Positions 63,633 through 64,000 of a stretch of DNA of 64,000 bases are shown here, piece by piece. Source of the stretch: Flavobacteriales bacterium ALC-1 (GTDB lineage Bacteria; Bacteroidota; Bacteroidia; Flavobacteriales; Flavobacteriaceae). The number at the start of each line of letters is the position of its first letter. The first letter of the stretch is position 1. The notes beneath the pieces are model-generated. The model made no database searches and had not been told where the DNA came from. It saw only the letters and a program-made list of their open reading frames with translations. The DNA lies in contig ABHI01000001.1 of NCBI GenBank assembly GCA_000171875.1, positions 310,001-374,000 on the forward strand. Reading direction: 5' to 3'. Made by a program: the position numbers and the translations under genes.

Positions 63633-64000
63633 ATGGATACGACTTCTTTTGCACTCCGACATATTGGCCCAAACTCAAACGAGCAAAAAGCAATGTTAGA
63701 CACCATTGGTGTTACAGATATAGAACAATTAGTTTACGAGACTATTCCGGATGATATTCGTCTAAAAACAGACTTAGACCTAGATACGGCTATGAGTGAA
63801 CAAGAGTATTTAAGTCATATTTATAGTTTATCTCAACTTAACAAAGTATACAAATCATATATTGGTTTAGGTTATCATCCTTCTAATTTACCATCTGTAA
63901 TTCAACGCAACATTTTAGAAAATCCAGGTTGGTACACAGCATATACTCCATACCAAGCTGAAATAGCTCAAGGACGTTTAGAAGCGTTACTGAATTTTCA
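63633..64000 (+). CDS. gcvP: Glycine dehydrogenase (decarboxylating), partial N-terminus
   Basis: The first 122 codons, MDTTSFALRHIGPNSNEQKAML, followed by YIGLGYHPSNLPSVIQRNIL and NPGWYTAYTPYQAEIAQGR, are the P-protein start; the PLP-bearing part lies beyond the right edge. GcvP decarboxylates glycine in the glycine cleavage complex. The ATG at 63633 gives the normal N-terminus. Preceded by a consensus-like -7 box. Confidence 0.93.
   Translation, partial: MDTTSFALRHIGPNSNEQKAMLDTIGVTDIEQLVYETIPDDIRLKTDLDLDTAMSEQEYLSHIYSLSQLNKVYKSYIGLGYHPSNLPSVIQRNILENPGWYTAYTPYQAEIAQGRLEALLNF

Noticed and set aside
1..64000. CRISPR array, tRNA, rRNA, prophage or insertion sequence
   Set aside because: I see no regularly spaced direct repeats, cloverleaf genes, transposase or phage structural genes.

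Overview
The window is a stretch of chromosome from an AT-rich member of the Bacteroidota, almost certainly a marine Flavobacteriaceae. Four things point there: the gene order of the ribosomal cluster (rpsL-rpsG-fusA-rpsJ-rplC...), promoters of the TTTG-N19-TAnnTTTG type, a SusC/SusD outer-membrane pair, and type IX secretion (T9SS) C-terminal sorting domains. The genus cannot be fixed from this sequence alone. I see no tRNA or rRNA gene, CRISPR array, insertion sequence or prophage.

Layout. 1-8093 (minus strand): the str/S10 ribosomal protein operon, from a strong promoter at about 8063-8093 through rpsL to rpsQ, which runs off the left edge. 8196-16433 (plus): an Omp85/BamA-like barrel, a secreted arylsulfotransferase-like protein and a SusC/SusD pair closed by a strong terminator. 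16559-30910: housekeeping and small-operon genes (rlmB, rhomboid protease, rarA, YjjG-like HAD, a polysaccharide deacetylase-like protein, radC, DUF1569, PaiB-like, AraC, S41 peptidase, dienelactone hydrolase, methyltransferase, a large PLP enzyme, an orphan Imm53-type immunity protein, a TlpA-like thioredoxin). 31064-32348: two genes I do not recognise, bracketed by palindromic elements that look like a gene cassette. 32492-38995 (minus): a TetR-ABC-HlyD-TolC export operon with mpl at its end. 39113-50301: a TPR protein, a very large alpha-2-macroglobulin, twin DoxX-like genes, a DinB-like protein, a DUF4136 lipoprotein and an LRR/T9SS surface protein. 50452-56481: obgE, a fused Hpt-Adk enzyme, divergent purK-purE, and an M3 peptidase. 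56489-57766: a DUF2235 lipoprotein. 57867-61785: a GbsR-type regulator controlling a six-gene cluster (membrane proteins, DoxX, two DUF2071 proteins, a membrane-anchored methyltransferase). 61871-64000: an ECF sigma factor with a small zinc-binding partner, a UbiA-like membrane protein and the start of gcvP.

How parts work together. The ribosomal block is one transcription unit. Purine salvage (hpt-adk) and de novo purine synthesis (purKE) fire from one divergent promoter region. The GbsR regulator has two copies of the same 26-bp operator (AAACTTTCA-N8-TGAAAGTTT), one over its own promoter and one in front of the next gene, which ties the DUF2071/DoxX/methyltransferase genes into a single regulon; this is my best candidate for an undescribed system. 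Several genes have a Bacteroidota -7 box ending exactly 4 nt before ATG, which suggests leaderless mRNAs and helps choose start codons.
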